Of a stretch of 64,000 nt of DNA, positions 20,580-30,383 are shown in pieces. Origin of the DNA: CAIWHR01 sp963779805 (GTDB lineage Bacteria; Pseudomonadota; Gammaproteobacteria; Burkholderiales; Casimicrobiaceae); the NCBI GenBank assembly GCA_963779805.1, contig CAVZZN010000013.1, positions 62,001-126,000 of the forward strand, in the 5' to 3' direction. The notes under the pieces are model-generated. The model worked only from the letters and a program-made list of their open reading frames with translations. It was not told where the DNA came from and ran no database searches. Positions within the stretch are counted from its first letter, which is position 1. Every line of letters begins with the position of its first letter. The position numbers and the translations under genes are program-made.

Positions 20580-21657
20580 ATGAAGCGGCGCACGTTCCTC
20601 GGCGCCACGATCGCGGCGGCAGCGATGCGCGTGCGCGCGGCGTCGCTGCCGGACGCGACGTATCCCGTCGTCGTGCCCGGCCATGCGCTCGCGTTCCCGC
20701 GCGACTTCGGCGCTCACCCCGCGTTCCGGACGGAGTGGTGGTACATCACCGGCTGGGTCGAGCACGAGCGCGGACCGCTGGGCGTGCAGGTCACGTTCTT
20801 CCGTCATCGCCCCGGGATTGCGGAGCACAACCCGAGCCGCTTCGCGCCCACGCAACTGCTGTTCGCGCACGCGGCCGTTGCCGACCCGGAGCTCGGGCGG
20901 TTGCGGCACGATCAGCGCGTCGCGCGCGCGGGCTTCGGTCTCGCCTATGCGAGCGAGGAAACGCACCGACGTGCGCATCGGCGACTGGTCGTTGCGGCGC
21001 GACGGCGGACGCTATCGCGCGCGGGTCCTCGCCCGCGAGTTCACGTTCGATCTCGCCTTCGATGTGACCGAAGCGCCGCTGCTGCAGGGCGATGCCGGCT
21101 TTTCGCGCAAGGGCCCCGGGGCGGGACAGGCGAGCTATTACTACAGCGAGCCGCAGCTCGCGGCAACGGGCGAGGTGCGCATCGGGGAGCGTGCGCTGCA
21201 GGTGACGGGGCGCGCGTGGTGCGATCACGAGTGGTCGAGCGAATACCTGCCGCCGGACGCTGCGGGATGGGACTGGACGGGGCTCGATCTCGCCGACGGC
21301 GGCGCCTTGATGGCGTTCGTGATGCGCAGGAAGGAGGGCGGCGTGCTGTGGGCGGCCGCCACGCTGCGCACCGCGGGCGGGGCGGTGCTGACGTTCGGCC
21401 CGGACGCGGTGCGCTTCGTCCCGCGCAGGACGTGGCGCTCGCCGCGCACGCAGGCGAGCTATCCCGTTGCGATGCAGCTTGCCGTGGGCGACAACGAATA
21501 CGCGCTGGAACCGCTGTTCGACGACCAGGAGCTCGACTCGCGTGCGAGCACCGGCACGGTGTATTGGGAAGGTGCGGTGCGCGCGCTGCGCGACGGCCGC
21601 GAGGCGGGGCGGGGCTATCTCGAGCTTACGGGCTACGGCGCGCCGCTGCGCATGTGA
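20580..21657 (+). CDS. AttH-like lipocalin/carotenoid 1,2-hydratase-fold protein
   Basis: About 359 residues with one net +1 frame break near 20962, where an extra C in CACC shifts the frame. The N-terminus MKRRTFLGATIAAAAM carries a twin-arginine (Tat) type signal. TEWWYITGWV, FFRHRP, a DVRIGDWSLRR segment and WCDHEWSSEYL are hallmarks of the AttH/CrtC family, a double lipocalin-like beta-barrel. In characterised att/ABC operons AttH is the periplasmic partner of an FtsX permease, which fits the position here. The protein probably handles a hydrophobic ligand in the periplasm; the ligand is unknown. The start at 20580 was chosen because the signal peptide begins there, although the frame is open upstream. 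Confidence 0.83.
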
Positions 21658-21758
21658 CCGCGCGCGGCGTCACACCCATCGTCGCGCATGCAACGGGCCG
21701 CACGGCGCGGCAGCAATGCGTGCCGCGTGCCGGACGCGTGCGGGGGCTTGCCGCCTCG

Positions 21759-23078
21759 CTATGCCGGAAGCGCGGGCAGCACCTCGCCGACCGCTTCGCC
21801 GAAACCGACGCGCGGCTTGCCCGGCGCTTCCGCAGCGGCACGCAGGATCACCGCGTCGCCGTCCTCGAGGAACGTCCGCTTCTCCCCGTTGGCGAGCTTC
21901 ACCGGCTTCTTGCCGCCCTCGGTCAGCTCGAGCAGCGAGCCGACGGCGTTCTTCGCGGGTCCGGATTGCGTGCCGGTGCCGAGCAGGTCGCCCGGCTGCA
22001 GGTTGCAGCCGTTGACGGTGTGATGCGTGACGAGCTGCTCGACGGTCCAGTACGAGTAGCGCAGGTTGCTCGCGGCGAGGCGCTCCGCGGCTGCGTCGGC
22101 CGTGCGCATCGCCGCCGTCTGCAGCCACACGTCGAGCCCGATGTCGAACGCACCTGCCTCGCGTTGCGCCAGGGAGTCGAGATAGGGCAGCGGCTGCGGA
22201 TCGGCGGCGTCGCGAGTCCATGGCAGGCGATAGGGCGCGAGCGCCTCGAGCGTGACGATCCACGGCGAGATCGTGGTGGCGAAGCTCTTGGCGAGGAACG
22301 GCCCGAGGGGCTGGTATTCCCACGCCTGCAGGTCGCGGGCGGACCAGTCGTTGAGCAGGCACAGCCCGAACACGTGGTGAGCCGCCTCGTCGATGCCGAT
22401 GCGCGTCCCGAGCGCATTCCCGGGGCCCACGAAGATGCCCATCTCGAGCTCGTAGTCGAGACGTGCGCTGGGCCCGACGACCGGAACCTCGGCGCCGCGC
22501 GGCAGGCGCTGTCCCACCGGGCGATGGAAGCGCTGGCCCGAGATCACGATCGAGGAGCTGCGGCCGTGGTAGCCGATCGGCACCCATTTGTAATTCGGCA
22601 GCAGCGGATTGTCGGGACGCATCAGCCGCCCGACGTTCGTCGCGTGATGGATCGAGGCGTAGAAGTCGGTGTAGTCGCCGATGCGCGCCGGCAAGGCGTA
22701 ATCGACCTGTGCCATCGGCACGAGGCACGCGCGCACTTCGGCTACATTGCGCGTGTCGGTACGCAAGAGGCGCGACACGCCGAGACGCAGCGCCGACCAC
22801 GCCGCCGGGCCTTCGGCCATGAACGCGTTGAGCGTGCTGCCGAGGCACTTGCCCGCAGCCTCGCGCGCGGTTCCCGACAGCAGATCGCGCTTGCAGACGG
22901 CCGCGAGATCGAGGACCTGATCGCCGATCGCCACACCGCCGCGCCAGGGCTCGCTGGTGCCGCGGCGCCGGAACACTGCGAACGGCAGGTTCTGCAGCGT
23001 GAAGTCGCAGCCCGGTGCGTGCGCCGACGCCACCAGGCAGCGCAGATCGGGATCGTGGGTCTCGTTCAACACAGTCAT
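21759..23078 (-). CDS. fahA: Fumarylacetoacetase
   Basis: 439 residues. Hydrolyses fumarylacetoacetate to fumarate and acetoacetate, the last step of homogentisate (tyrosine/phenylalanine) catabolism, in the cytosol. Recognisable motifs: DYTDFYASIHHATNVG near residue 130, YKWVPIGYHGRSSSIV, LDYELEMGIFVGPGN with the metal-binding Glu residues, LLNDWSARDLQAWEYQPLG and the C-terminal GTGTQSG. Length fits the family. The start codon overlaps the stop of hmgA by four bases (ATGA), so the two are translationally coupled. The maleylacetoacetate isomerase that should act between them is not in the window, unless the pathway uses a glutathione-independent route or the gene is elsewhere. Confidence 0.96.
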   Translation of the reverse strand: MTVLNETHDPDLRCLVASAHAPGCDFTLQNLPFAVFRRRGTSEPWRGGVAIGDQVLDLAAVCKRDLLSGTAREAAGKCLGSTLNAFMAEGPAAWSALRLGVSRLLRTDTRNVAEVRACLVPMAQVDYALPARIGDYTDFYASIHHATNVGRLMRPDNPLLPNYKWVPIGYHGRSSSIVISGQRFHRPVGQRLPRGAEVPVVGPSARLDYELEMGIFVGPGNALGTRIGIDEAAHHVFGLCLLNDWSARDLQAWEYQPLGPFLAKSFATTISPWIVTLEALAPYRLPWTRDAADPQPLPYLDSLAQREAGAFDIGLDVWLQTAAMRTADAAAERLAASNLRYSYWTVEQLVTHHTVNGCNLQPGDLLGTGTQSGPAKNAVGSLLELTEGGKKPVKLANGEKRTFLEDGDAVILRAAAEAPGKPRVGFGEAVGEVLPALPA

Positions 23079-24422
23079 GGCCGGCCCGGATCGAAGTGCT
23101 TGCGCAGGCCCTGCCAGCACTGGAAGTACTGCGCCTGCAGCTCGGCGGATTCGAGCGCGAAGCGCGTGGTGCGGATCGGCAGCCGGGTCTCGAACATGAA
23201 GGCCATCGTGTCGCTCACGCGTTGCGGCGTGGACGTGTCGACGCGGCTCGCCTTCTCGAACGTTTCGGCATCCGGGCCGTGGCCGATCATGCAATTGTGC
23301 AGCGACGCGCCGCCCGCCACGAAGCCCTCGGCCTTGGCGTCGTACACGCCGTGCACGAGGCCCATGAACTCGCTCGCCACGTTGCGATGGAACCACGGCG
23401 GCCGGAACGTGTTCTCGCCCGCGAGCCAGCGCGGCGGAAAGATGACGAAGTCGATGTTGTCCACGCCGGGCGTGTCGGAGCGCGACTGCAGCACGAGGAA
23501 GATCGACGGGTCGGGATGATCGTAGCTGATCGAGCCGATCGTGTTGAACCGGCGCAGGTCGTACTTGTACGGCGTGAAGTTGCCGTGCCATGCGACGACG
23601 TCGAGCGGCGAGTGGTCCATCTCGGCGGCCCACAGGTTGCCGAGGAACTTCGCGACGAGCTCGCAGCGGCCGCTGCGGTCTTCGTAGGCCGCGACGGGCG
23701 CCTGGAAGTCGCGCGGATTGGCGAGGCCGTTGGAGCCGATCGGACCCAGGTCCGGCAGCCGGAAGCTCGCGCCGAAGTTCTCGCACACGTAGCCACGCGC
23801 CTCGCCATCCGGCAGCTCGACGCGAAAGCGCACGCCGCGCGGAACGAGCGCGATCTCCTGCGGCTCCACCAGCAGGATGCCGAGCTCGGTGGCGATGCGC
23901 AGGCGCCCGAGCTGCGGCACGATCAGGAGCTCGCCGTCCGCATCGTAGAAGAAGCGCTCCATCGAGCGGTTCGCCGCGTACAGGTGAATGCCGCATCCCG
24001 TCTGCGCACCGGGATCGCCGTTGCCCGCCATCGTGACGAGGCCGGCGAGGAAATCGGTGGGCGCGTCGGGTATCGGCAGCGGGTTCCAGCGCAGCTGATC
24101 GGGCGGCGTTGCCAGCGCGGCGAAGTCGCCCGTGACGCGAGCGTTGTCGATGCGGCGGAACGGGCGATGCTGCGCGGCGGGCCGGATGCGGTAGAGCCAC
24201 GTGCGCCGATTGTCCGCAGCGCGGCGCCGTGAACGCCGTGCCCGACAGCTGCTCCGCGTAGAGGCCGTACGCGCAGCGCTGGGGCGAGTTGCGACCCACC
24301 GGCAGCGCGCCCGGCAGCGCTTCCGTGGCGTGCTCGTTGCCGAAGCCGGACAGATACGCGAGCGCGGCATCCGCCAGCGGCGACGGCGCGGCCGGGGGAG
24401 TGCGGGTGACCGGATCTGCCAT
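23075..24422 (-). CDS. hmgA: Homogentisate 1,2-dioxygenase
   Basis: About 449 residues. Cleaves the homogentisate ring to maleylacetoacetate using Fe(II) and O2. The start at 24422 is preceded by AGGAG. N-terminal YLSGFGNEHATEALPGALP and EQLSGTAFTAPR are typical; the Fe ligands lie in the C-terminal half, in PPRWLAGENTFRPPWFHRN (His), SEFMG (Glu) and GASLHNCMIGHGPD (His). One net +1 frame break near 24218: an extra base on the plus strand (A in CCGCAGCGC) interrupts the expected PRADNRRTWLYR. The stop overlaps the fahA start, so hmgA-fahA form a two-gene operon. Confidence 0.95.
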
Positions 24423-24529
24423 GGAACTCCTTACCGCAATGGATCGCGCCACATGCCCGGGGCGCGTTGCTGCGAATTATGCGCGGTGCGACCGGGCGCC
24501 CGCGATCGGGGGCGTGGGCGCGAGTGCTT

Positions 24530-25471
24530 CTACCGCACCGCCGCGATGATGGCGCCGGCGGCGAGCAGCACGCCGTAGAGCAATTCCACCTTGACCGCGC
24601 GGAAGAGCAGCCCGTTCCATTCGGGTCCCGGAGGCGTGTGCCGGAAATCGCGCCACAGCGAAGCCCCAGCCGGGACCGCCGCCAGCGGCAGCGCGAGCCA
24701 GAGGCTGCGATCCACGGCGGCGAGCACCGGCGCGAGCACGAGTGCCGCGAGCAGTGCGGCCTCGAACAGGCGCTGCGACGCGCGCTCGCCGAAGGTGACG
24801 ACGAATGTCTGGCGTCCGGTGCCCGCATCGTGGGCGCGATCGCGATGGTTGTTGACCCCCAGCACCGCCGCCGCGAGCGCACCGACTGCCACCGCCGCGA
24901 GCATCGCGCCAGGCGTGACGGTGCCCGTTTGCAGGTAGTAGCTGCCCATGACGGCGATGAGGCCGAAGAACACGAACACCGTGAGCTCGCCGAGCGGCGT
25001 GAAGGCGATCGGGCGCGGCCCGCCCATGTAGCCGATCGCGGCGAGGATCGACGAGAAGCCCATCAGCGCGGCGGGCCAGCCGCCGCGCGCGATCAGCGGC
25101 GCGCCGACGACGAGGGTGATCACGACGAGGATCGCGATGGCCCAGCGCACCTGCGCGGGCGACAGCCACCCGTTCGCCGTGGCGCGCGAGAGCCCGATGC
25201 GGGCGCCCGTTTCGGCGCCGCGGCTCGTGTAGCCGACGTCGTTCTGGAGATTGGTGATCGCCTGCAGCAGCAGCGATGCGAGGAGCGCGAGCGCCGCGAC
25301 GCCGAGGTCGACGCTGCCCGCTTCGTACTGCGCGAGCGCGGTGCTGACGACGACGGGAATGGTCGCGATCCAGAATGTCTTGGGTCGCAACGCGATGCAC
25401 CACGCCTGCCAGGAACCGGCGGGGATGGCGTAGCTCGCAGTAGCGTCGATGGGGGGCGATGCGTTGGTCAT
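24530..25471 (-). CDS. UbiA-family prenyltransferase, MenA-like
   Basis: 313 residues with about eight to nine predicted membrane helices. The first Asp-rich motif is NLQNDVGYTSRG (about residues 92-103) and the second is NNHRDRAHDAGTGRQT (about 207-222); both bind Mg-diphosphate of an isoprenoid donor in this superfamily. The second motif and overall arrangement resemble MenA (1,4-dihydroxy-2-naphthoate polyprenyltransferase). No other menaquinone genes are nearby, so UbiA-type ubiquinone or homogentisate-type prenylation cannot be excluded; the neighbouring homogentisate gene makes the latter worth noting but is not evidence for it. Same strand as hmgA-fahA, 107 bases upstream. Confidence 0.8.
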   Translation of the reverse strand: MTNASPPIDATASYAIPAGSWQAWCIALRPKTFWIATIPVVVSTALAQYEAGSVDLGVAALALLASLLLQAITNLQNDVGYTSRGAETGARIGLSRATANGWLSPAQVRWAIAILVVITLVVGAPLIARGGWPAALMGFSSILAAIGYMGGPRPIAFTPLGELTVFVFFGLIAVMGSYYLQTGTVTPGAMLAAVAVGALAAAVLGVNNHRDRAHDAGTGRQTFVVTFGERASQRLFEAALLAALVLAPVLAAVDRSLWLALPLAAVPAGASLWRDFRHTPPGPEWNGLLFRAVKVELLYGVLLAAGAIIAAVR

Positions 25472-25697
25472 GAATCCTCGTGGCGCTCAGGCGGGATGCG
25501 TGCGGCGCGCAACGAGCGAAGCGCAGCGGCGGGCCGACGCGGCATTGTCCACGTCGCGACGCCGGACGCGGTTGACGGAGGTCAACGCGCCGAACACCGG
25601 AGTGCGCAGCGCGAAGGTGCTCCGATGCGCAGGTGCTGCGGCGACGGTCCTCGTGTGCCGCGCGCCTCGCGGGCGCTGCGCGCGCGCCTGCTGCATC

Positions 25698-26342
25698 TCA
25701 GGTCTTGGCGGTACCAGGGCCGGGGCCGATGCCCAGGTCGATCGCCATGCGGATGAGATCGGGCAGGCGCTCGATCTGCAGCTTGTCCATGATGCGGGCC
25801 TTGTACACCTCGACCGTGCGCACGCTGATCTCGAGGTCGACCGCGATCTCGCGGTTGTGGCGGCCGGCCACGACGGCTTCCAGGACCTGCCGCTCGCGGG
25901 GCGTGAGGCGCTCGAGCTGCGCCTTGACGGCCGCGGTACGCCCGGCGCGTTGCTGGATCTCGGCGTCGGCGCTGAGCGCTGCATCGATCGTGCCGGAGAG
26001 CGCCTTGTCGTCGACGGGCTTCTCCAGGAAGTCGAAGGCACCGTTCTTGAGCGCCTGCCGCGCCGACGCGACGTCGCCGTGTGCCGTGAGGATGATGACC
26101 GGCATGCGGATCGCGCGCGACGCGAGCTCGGCCTGCGCCTCGAGGCCGCTCATGCCGGGCATGCGCAGGTCGAGCAGCACGCAGCCGGGGGTGCCGGGCT
26201 TGATCGTCTCGAGGAACTCCTCGGCGCTCGCGTAGCGTCGGGTCGCGTATCCGCGCAGCCCGAGCAGCAGGGCGAGCGATTCGCGCACGGCGCTGTCGTC
26301 GTCGACGATGTGCACGGTCGGGATCATCGCGGTGGTGGTCAT
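25698..26342 (-). CDS. FixJ/TodT-family response regulator
   Basis: 214 residues. N-terminal receiver domain with the acidic pocket HIVDDDS and the phospho-acceptor Asp in VLLDLRMPG (about residue 58), Thr in ILTAH and Lys in EKPV. C-terminal LuxR-type helix-turn-helix: LTPRERQVLEAVVAGRHNRE, then SVRTVEVYKARIM, about residues 145-200. This is the FixJ-like architecture. The start overlaps the stop of the histidine kinase gene (ATGA-type), so the pair is translationally coupled. Targets unknown; it lies upstream of MenA-like and homogentisate genes on the same strand with a 226-base gap. Confidence 0.93.
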   Translation of the reverse strand: MTTTAMIPTVHIVDDDSAVRESLALLLGLRGYATRRYASAEEFLETIKPGTPGCVLLDLRMPGMSGLEAQAELASRAIRMPVIILTAHGDVASARQALKNGAFDFLEKPVDDKALSGTIDAALSADAEIQQRAGRTAAVKAQLERLTPRERQVLEAVVAGRHNREIAVDLEISVRTVEVYKARIMDKLQIERLPDLIRMAIDLGIGPGPGTAKT

Positions 26343-28295
26343 GTCGTTTTCTCGGCCACGGGCAAAGTGATGGAAAAGGAAGTTCCCTCGGGCAGCGCTT
26401 CGTATCGCAGCTCGCCGCCGTGCGCTTCGATCATCGAACGGCTGATGGCAAGCCCGAGGCCCATTCCTTCGGGCTTGCTCGACGCGAACGGCCGGAACAG
26501 GTGCGGAACCACCGAGGCCGGCACGCCGGGACCGTTGTCGATGACGCTGATCATCACCTGGTGCGATCCCTGCATGCGTGCGCGGACCACGATTCGCCGC
26601 TCGCCGTGATGCGGCGACGCGGAACGCAGGGCGTCGACGGCATTCACCAGCAGATTATGCAACACCGTGGCCGCCTGAATGGGATCGGCGAACACGTTCG
26701 GCAGCGCCGGGGCGCAGTCTACCGCGATGCGGACCTCGTGCCGCTGCAGCAGTGCCTGGACGCCCGCCACGGCGTTCTCGACGAGTCCCGGCACGTCCAG
26801 GGCTTCCTGGCGCACGGTGCCGCTCTGGAAGAACTCGCGCAGGCGGTGCATCACGTCGCCGGCACGCGCCACCTCGGCCACCGCCTTGTCCATGGCCGCC
26901 ACGGTCGCGTCGACCTCGTGCCCCTGCGTGAGCAGCAGGCGCGCCGCGCGCACGTAGTTGGAGATTGCGGCAAGCGGCTGGTTGAGCTCGTGCGCGAGCG
27001 CCGAGGCGGTTTCGCTCGCGGCGGCAAGACGCAGCGTGCGATCGAGCTCGCGCTGCTTCGCCCGCAGCGCGCGCTCGATCGCACGCCGCGCGGAGATGTC
27101 GCGCAACACCGCGACGGTGAGCGCGGGCTCGTCCGCCGCCTTGCTCATCGTGACTTCGACCGGAAAGCGGCGGCCGTCGTGCGCCGTTGCCGTCATCACC
27201 TTCGGCTGCACCTCGGAATGGGGGCCGGGTGTCGCGTCGAGCAGGCTCTCGAGCCGGCGAGCGGTGAAGCGCGCGCGGGTTCATGCCGAACATGCGCTCG
27301 GCGGCCGGGTTGCAGCCGATGACGCGGCCTTCGGCGTCGATCGTGAGGATCGCGTCGGGCGCGGCGGCGAGCACCGTGCGCAAGGCCTGTTCCTGCGCGG
27401 CGAGTCGCGCCTGGCCTTCCTCGCGCTCGGACACGGTGACGGCGAGGATCACGCCCATCGCCGCCAGCACGGCCATGAGGCTCTGGAATTCGGTGAGCGT
27501 CTCGGTGTCGTGCCCGGCGAGCTGCAACGCGACGAGCAATGCGATCTGCAGGCCGACGATCGCGATCATCGTGCCGGGCAGGCCCTGGCGCATCGCGATC
27601 CAGATGAGAGGCACGAACAGGACGTAGAAGTGCCGCAGCTCGTTGCCCAGGCTCGACCAGAACACGAGGCACAGCGCAGCCACGACGGCTGCGGCCTGCA
27701 GGGAGAGCTCCACGCGACCGACCGTCACGTGCGGCCGCTCGGGACGCGTGAACACCAGCAGGACCGGCGTGATCACCACGATCCCGATGAGATCGCCCAC
27801 CCAGTACTGGAGGATGCTCGGCCCGAGATCGGGGGCGGCGACCAGGCCGTGGTACCAGTAGAGCGCCACGTAACCCGCTCCGACCAGCCCCGTGACCACC
27901 GTCACGGTGGGCAGGAACACGATCGCGTCGCGCAGCGTGCGGAAATCGGGGTCGAAACCGAAGCGGCGCACGAGCAGGGCCGCACCCCCGTAGCCCCCGG
28001 CGAGCAGCGCCCCGATCGCGAGCGCGCTGGCGGGATTCACGAAGCTTCCGCGCAACAGCAGCTCCGAGAGCGCTCCGGCGACGAACAGCCACGGCCAGCC
28101 GCCCACACCCGCGCGCAGGAGATACGCGAGACTCACGCCGGTGGCCGGATTCCACGGGCCGAGGCCGAAATCGGCCGCGGGAAAGATCGTGCTCGTCCAG
28201 TCGAGCGTGACATACGCGGCGAGGTATGCCGTTGCAAGGATGGCTCGCGGCGGCGCCGGCAGCCATGCGGCGATTCGGGTGGCGAGGGCGGCCAT
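26339..28295 (-). CDS. MASE1-PAS sensor histidine kinase
   Basis: About 651 residues with a net +1 frame break near 27270 (an extra base in the run AACCC on the sense strand restores NRARFTARRLESLL if removed). N-terminal MASE1-like integral membrane sensor with about eight helices (residues 10-295, including WNPATGVSLAYLL), then a PAS domain (AAPDAILTIDAEGRVIGCNPAA), a HisKA dimerisation domain with phospho-acceptor His in ASALAHELNQPLAAISNYVR, and an HATPase with N box LHNLLVNAVDAL, G1 DNGPGVP and G2 GMGLGLAISRS. Partner of the FixJ-type regulator downstream. The signal is unknown; MASE1 kinases often sense small molecules at the membrane. Confidence 0.9.
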
Positions 28296-28424
28296 GACGG
28301 AAGCGTATCCTATGCGAAGGCCCTGCCAAAGGGCCCGGCCGTCGCGCGAGGCGAAGCCCCGGCGTGCGCGCTGCGCTCGCCGGGCCGGCTCGTGCGCGAC
28401 GGCGCCCACGACAAGGAGAACACG

Positions 28425-28932
28425 ATGGGAATGCTCGATTTCGTGAAGGACGCCGGCGAGAAGCTGTTCCACTGGGGTGGTGCCGCGAAGGCGGCGACGC
28501 CCGGCGGCTACGCTCTCGCCGGAACAGGCCCAGGCCAACCTCAAGGCCGCCAACGACGCGGCAGGCGACGCCATCCTCAACTACATCCGCACCCAGAACC
28601 TGTCCGCCACCGGACTCACCGTGACGTTCGACGGCACGTCGTCGACGGCGTCGGTGTACGGCATCGCGCCCGACCAGGCTACGCGCGAGAAGATCGTGCT
28701 GTGCGCGGGGAACGTGCAAGGCGTGGCGAAGGTCAACGACATGATGTCGGTCCATCAGAGCGCGCCCGAAGCGAACTTCTACACCGTGGTCTCCGGCGAC
28801 ACGCTGTCGAAGATCTCGAAGGCGCAGTATGGGGACGCCAACCAGTACATGAAGATCTTCGAGGCCAACAAGCCGATGCTCAAGGATCCGAACAAGATCT
28901 ATCCCGGCCAGAAGCTCAGGATCCCCCAGTGA
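28425..28932 (+). CDS. BON-LysM peptidoglycan/potassium-binding protein (Kbp/YgaU-like)
   Basis: About 168 residues with a net +1 frame break near 28512 (extra T in GGCTACG). AAGGAG precedes the ATG at 28425. N-terminal MGMLDFVKDAGEKLF is typical of YgaU/Kbp. The BON domain covers LTVTFDGTSSTASVYGIA and the following valine-rich part; the C-terminal LysM domain is FYTVVSGDTLSKISKAQYGD to YPGQKLRIPQ. In E. coli Kbp binds K+ in the cytoplasm; LysM suggests contact with peptidoglycan, but no signal peptide is visible, so cytoplasmic location is more likely. A GC-rich hairpin follows the stop. Confidence 0.88.
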
Positions 28933-28955
28933 CGTTGCATTCGTCTTCCTGCGCT

Positions 28956-28988
28956 GCCGCCGCGGGCCTGCTCGAAGCCCGCGGCGGC
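28956..28988. terminator. Strong hairpin after the BON-LysM gene
   Basis: Perfect 12-base-pair stem, GCCGCCGCGGGC (28956-28967) pairing with GCCCGCGGCGGC (28977-28988) around a nine-base loop, starting 24 bases after the stop codon. There is no T-tract, so either a Rho-dependent context or an mRNA 3'-end stabiliser; position argues for transcript termination. Confidence 0.5.
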
Positions 28989-29082
28989 ACGTTGCCCCCG
29001 GCGGCGCCGCCGGCGCTCGATGGGCACGCCTTGGCGCTCGCGTTCGTGCTCGCGCTGCCGCGTCTCGCGAGCGATCCGCCGG

Positions 29083-29217
29083 TCGACGACGATGACGATC
29101 GACGACGACGACTTCCTGCGCAAGCGGGACACGCACGTCGACGACGACGAGGACGACGAGGGCAGCGAGGAAGACGGCGAGGACGACGAGGACGAGGACG
29201 ACGACGAGGACGACACG
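29083..29217 (+). repeat. GAC/GAG trinucleotide tract with possible acidic mini-protein
   Basis: Dense run of GAC, GAT and GAG triplets. From an ATG at 29092 the plus strand reads MTIDDDDFLRKRDTHVDDDE followed by about 25 nearly pure Asp/Glu residues, then TMWTRG. The frame continues past the start of the next gene, which makes the annotated 3' end unreliable; a true product would be a short, extremely acidic protein. The opposite strand reads poly-Ser and is almost certainly a shadow. No ribosome-binding site is clear. The tract may be a real small gene or only a repeat expansion. Confidence 0.4.
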
Positions 29218-29374
29218 ATGTGGACGCGCGGGGCGGGGCCTGCTCGCGTGCTCGCGGCGCGTGATGCGCCGCCTTCACGCGCCGCGCCGAAGCACCTAAA
29301 CTGGGCGGCTGCTGCCGCCATGCACTGCGCGATCGCGCGGCGGGGCGCCGGCGCTCTGCAGCGAGGTCTTCATC

Positions 29375-30322
29375 GTGCGCATTGCCATTCTCGACGACAT
29401 CCACGACGCGTACGGCGTGACCGAAGGCGTGCGCCGCCTGCGCGAGCGCCACGACGTGCGCATCTTCAACGCGCCCTTCGGTGATCCGGGTGCGTTGCGC
29501 GGCTTCGATGCGCTGGTCGCCAATCGGGAGCGCACGCGCTTCACGCGCGAGCTGCTGCAACAGCTCCCGGACGTACGCATCATCGCCCAGACCGGCAATC
29601 ACGCGTATCACGTCGATTTCGCGGCCGCCGAGGAGCAGGGCATCGTCGTTGCGAAGGCCACCGGCGGTTTCTCGGCGGGCGCAGCGGAGCTCGCCATCGG
29701 CCTCGCCATGTGTCTCATGCGCCAGATCCCGCAAACCGACGCCGCGCTGAAGCAGGGCGTGTGGCTGACGCCGATGACGCGCGTGCTGCACGCCAAGACG
29801 CTCGGCATCGTCGGGCTGGGCCGGGTGGGCCGGCACGTCGCGAAGATCGCGCAGGCGCTGGAGATGCGCGTGCTCGCGTGGAGCCCGCGGCTCACGGCGC
29901 AGACTGCGGCAGGCGTCGGCGTCGAATGTCGCGATCTCGATAGTCTGCTGCGCGACTCCGACGTGGTGTCGATCCACGCCACGCTGTCGGCGGAGTCGCG
30001 CGGCCTGCTCGACGCACGCCGGCTCGGGCTCATGAAGCCGGGCGCGTACCTCGTCAACACTGCGCGCGGCCCGATCGTCGACGAAACTGCGCTCGTCGAG
30101 GCGCTCGCGCAGCGTCGCATCGCCGGCGCGGGGCTCGACGTCTTCGACCGCGAGCCGCTTCCTGCGGGCCATCCCCTGACGCGATTGCCCAACGTCGTGC
30201 TCACGCCGCACATCGGCTGGCCCACGGACGAAGCCTACGAGCGGTTCTCGGAGTCCGTGGCCGACGTCCTGCTCGCGTTCGCCGAGGGACGCGACGTGCC
30301 CCGGTTCGTGCCGGGCCACTGA
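29375..30322 (+). CDS. D-2-hydroxyacid dehydrogenase family protein
   Basis: 315 residues from a GTG start. NAD-binding motif GIVGLGRVGRHVAKIAQ (about residues 145-161), catalytic Arg in LVNTARGPIVDE (about 232), Glu in DVFDREPLP (about 261) and the His in TPHIGWPTDEA (about 281) are present, so a functional dehydrogenase is expected. Family members reduce 2-keto acids such as glyoxylate, hydroxypyruvate or arylpyruvates, or act as 3-phosphoglycerate dehydrogenases; the short length excludes a C-terminal ACT domain. The nearby aromatic keto-acid enzymes make an arylpyruvate substrate possible but unproven. It ends 62 bases before the convergent paaX. Confidence 0.88.
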   Translation: MRIAILDDIHDAYGVTEGVRRLRERHDVRIFNAPFGDPGALRGFDALVANRERTRFTRELLQQLPDVRIIAQTGNHAYHVDFAAAEEQGIVVAKATGGFSAGAAELAIGLAMCLMRQIPQTDAALKQGVWLTPMTRVLHAKTLGIVGLGRVGRHVAKIAQALEMRVLAWSPRLTAQTAAGVGVECRDLDSLLRDSDVVSIHATLSAESRGLLDARRLGLMKPGAYLVNTARGPIVDETALVEALAQRRIAGAGLDVFDREPLPAGHPLTRLPNVVLTPHIGWPTDEAYERFSESVADVLLAFAEGRDVPRFVPGH

Positions 30323-30383
30323 ATTCGCTGCATCCGCCCTGCGTGCGCAGCGCGGCGGCGAGCCGCGGTACCGCCGGATTTGC

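Noticed and set aside
17627..20608. A 993-residue minus-strand frame opposite the ABC/FtsX genes
   Set aside because: Same type of shadow frame; composition dominated by Arg, His, Ala and Gln without motifs, and the plus-strand genes have clear ABC and FtsX motifs.
28899..29321. Poly-serine protein on the minus strand opposite the GAC tract
   Set aside because: The serine run is only the complement of the GAC/GAG repeats; there is no ribosome-binding site and no non-repetitive domain.
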